A stretch of DNA of 5,582 nucleotides from Bacillota bacterium (GTDB lineage Bacteria > Bacillota > Clostridia > Peptostreptococcales > Anaerovoracaceae). Below the pieces are notes generated by a model. It did no database searches, was not told the DNA's origin, and worked only from the letters and a program-made list of their open reading frames with translations. Positions 4,471 through 5,582 of this stretch are shown here, in pieces (position 1 is the first letter of the stretch; each line of letters begins with the position of its first letter). Position numbers and translations under genes: made by a program. The stretch spans positions 1 to 5,582 of the forward strand of contig JAQSXD010000274.1 of assembly GCA_029266295.1 (NCBI GenBank), in the 5' to 3' direction.

Positions 4471-5582
4471 ATGCCAATGGGAATGAAACGCAAGGTTTGC
4501 ATTGTAACAGGCACCAGAGCAGAATATGGCCTGTTTGTGCCATTACTGAAGAAGCTTCGCACAGAAGCGTCATTTCAGATCCAGATCATTGCATCCGGAA
4601 TGCATCTGTCTCCTGAATTTGGATTGACTTACCGGAGAATCGAGGGTGATGGGTTTCGGATCGACCGAAAGGTGGAAATGCTGCTTTCCAGCGATACCTC
4701 TATTGGAACCTCAAAATCCATGGGGCTTGGTATTATTGGGTTTGCCGAAGCATTCCAGGAGCTTGAACCCGATCTGGTGATTCTACTGGGAGATCGTTTT
4801 GAGATCCTATCTGCCGCTCAGGCGGCAATGATTGCAAGGGTTCCTATTGCACATATTGCTGGGGGCGATATTACAGAAGGCGCATTCGATGATGCGATCA
4901 GGCACAGCATAACGAAGATGGCACAACTTCATTTCGTTACAAATGAAGTCTCCTGGAAGCGCGTGAGACAGCTTGGTGAAAACCCGGAATCCATCTTCAA
5001 TGTGGGAAGTCCCGGCATTGATAGGATCAAAAACATAGAGCTTATGGGAAGGACAGAGCTGGAGCAGAAATTGGATCTTACGTTTCTCCCCAAAAATTTG
5101 CTGATTACCTTCCACCCAGCGACGCTGGAGGAGCAGGAGCCCGGCAAACAATTCTGGGAGCTGCTGACCGTACTTCATGAACTAGGATCAGAGACAGGAC
5201 TGATTTTTACAAAGCCCAACGCAGATCCCGGCAGCCGCGAACTAATCCGCCTTCTTGAGGACTTTTCATCTTCAAGATCCAATGTTTCTGTTTTTCCTGA
5301 CCTGAGTGATTTGCTTTATTTAAGCCTGATGTCGCAAGTTGACGCGGTGGTTGGAAATTCTTCCAGCGGTGTTTATGAAGCACCATCCTTTCAGGTTCCT
5401 ACTGTTAACATCGGGGATCGTCAGAAGGGCAGGCTTTTCGCATCTTCCGTCATCTGCTGCAAGCCAGAACGGAGTGAAATTGAAAAAGCCATTGGATTGG
5501 CATTTGAAATGGATTGTGCTGACGCAGAAAATCCATACGGGCAGGGAGACAGCGCGGAACAAATCACAGCCATTTTGAAGTC
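4471..5582 (+). CDS. legG: Hydrolysing nucleotide-sugar 2-epimerase, LegG/NeuC-type, 3' end missing
   Basis: The enzyme is expected to remove the nucleotide and invert C2 of NDP-2,4-diacetamido-bacillosamine, releasing 2,4-diacetamido-2,4,6-trideoxymannose, the sugar that LegI condenses with phosphoenolpyruvate. The frame is open for 370 codons to the window edge without a stop. Family members are about 375-390 residues, so probably only a few to twenty residues are missing. Motifs of the UDP-GlcNAc 2-epimerase family are VTGTRAEYG (12-20), LLGDRFE (105-111, D108), H128-IAGGD-133, GAFDDAIRHSITK (137-149), H215-PAT, GNSSSG (295-300) with E303, and GDRQKGR (315-321). The long DAIRHSITK and GNSSSG motifs favour the hydrolysing LegG/NeuC branch over the non-hydrolysing WecB branch. 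Start choice is open: ATG 4471 has AGGA at 4461-4464 with a 6-nt spacer, ATG 4477 has GAGG at 4467-4470 with a 6-nt spacer, and ATG 4483 gives the most family-like N-terminus (MKRKVCIVTG) but is 12 nt from GAGG. It lies 8 bp after legC, in the same operon. Confidence 0.88.
   Translation, partial: MPMGMKRKVCIVTGTRAEYGLFVPLLKKLRTEASFQIQIIASGMHLSPEFGLTYRRIEGDGFRIDRKVEMLLSSDTSIGTSKSMGLGIIGFAEAFQELEPDLVILLGDRFEILSAAQAAMIARVPIAHIAGGDITEGAFDDAIRHSITKMAQLHFVTNEVSWKRVRQLGENPESIFNVGSPGIDRIKNIELMGRTELEQKLDLTFLPKNLLITFHPATLEEQEPGKQFWELLTVLHELGSETGLIFTKPNADPGSRELIRLLEDFSSSRSNVSVFPDLSDLLYLSLMSQVDAVVGNSSSGVYEAPSFQVPTVNIGDRQKGRLFASSVICCKPERSEIEKAIGLAFEMDCADAENPYGQGDSAEQITAILK

Noticed and set aside
5339..5578. 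Open frame of 79 codons on the + strand in another frame near the right edge
   Set aside because: It overlaps the conserved GNSSSG to GDRQKGR region of legG, which is clearly the coding frame.

Overview
The window looks like the chromosome of a low-to-mid GC Firmicute, most likely a clostridial anaerobe. The evidence is the tight order der-plsY-gpsA, strong AGGAGG-type ribosome binding sites, a TTG start, and the absence of any mobile-element or phage genes. The species cannot be named from sequence alone. All six genes lie on the + strand.

Left part (1-1938): a housekeeping group. The window opens inside der (EngA), the ribosome-assembly GTPase. The 8-bp overlap with plsY (acyl-phosphate:glycerol-3-phosphate acyltransferase) implies co-transcription. 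After 61 bp comes gpsA (NAD(P)H-dependent glycerol-3-phosphate dehydrogenase). GpsA makes glycerol-3-phosphate and PlsY acylates it, so these two neighbours are consecutive steps at the entry of phospholipid synthesis.

Middle (1939-2231): a 293-bp intergenic region that separates two transcription units. It holds a probable intrinsic terminator for the gpsA transcript (2049-2094), a tandem pair of 17-bp repeats (2113-2146), and a perfect 11-bp inverted repeat just before the next ribosome binding site (2172-2203). The inverted repeat is clearly related in sequence to a larger imperfect palindrome in the plsY-gpsA gap (856-910), so the two look like copies of one dispersed palindromic element.

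Right part (2232-5582): the start of a nonulosonic acid operon, read as legB-legC-legG: a nucleotide-sugar 4,6-dehydratase, a PLP-dependent aminotransferase and a hydrolysing 2-epimerase. The genes overlap by 4 bp or lie 8 bp apart. In the known legionaminic acid pathway these enzymes carry nucleotide-activated GlcNAc to a 4-keto-6-deoxy sugar, then the 4-amino sugar, and, after an N-acetylation by an enzyme not in this window, to 2,4-diacetamido-2,4,6-trideoxymannose. The synthase (LegI), CMP-transferase (LegF) and acetyltransferase are expected beyond the right edge. The product would decorate flagellin or another surface glycan. legG lacks a stop codon here and runs off the right edge, but it is close to full length.

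The enzymes belong to known families. The less ordinary features are the palindrome family, the tandem repeats before legB, and a C-terminal tail on LegC that appears to be built from a 27-bp in-frame tandem repeat.
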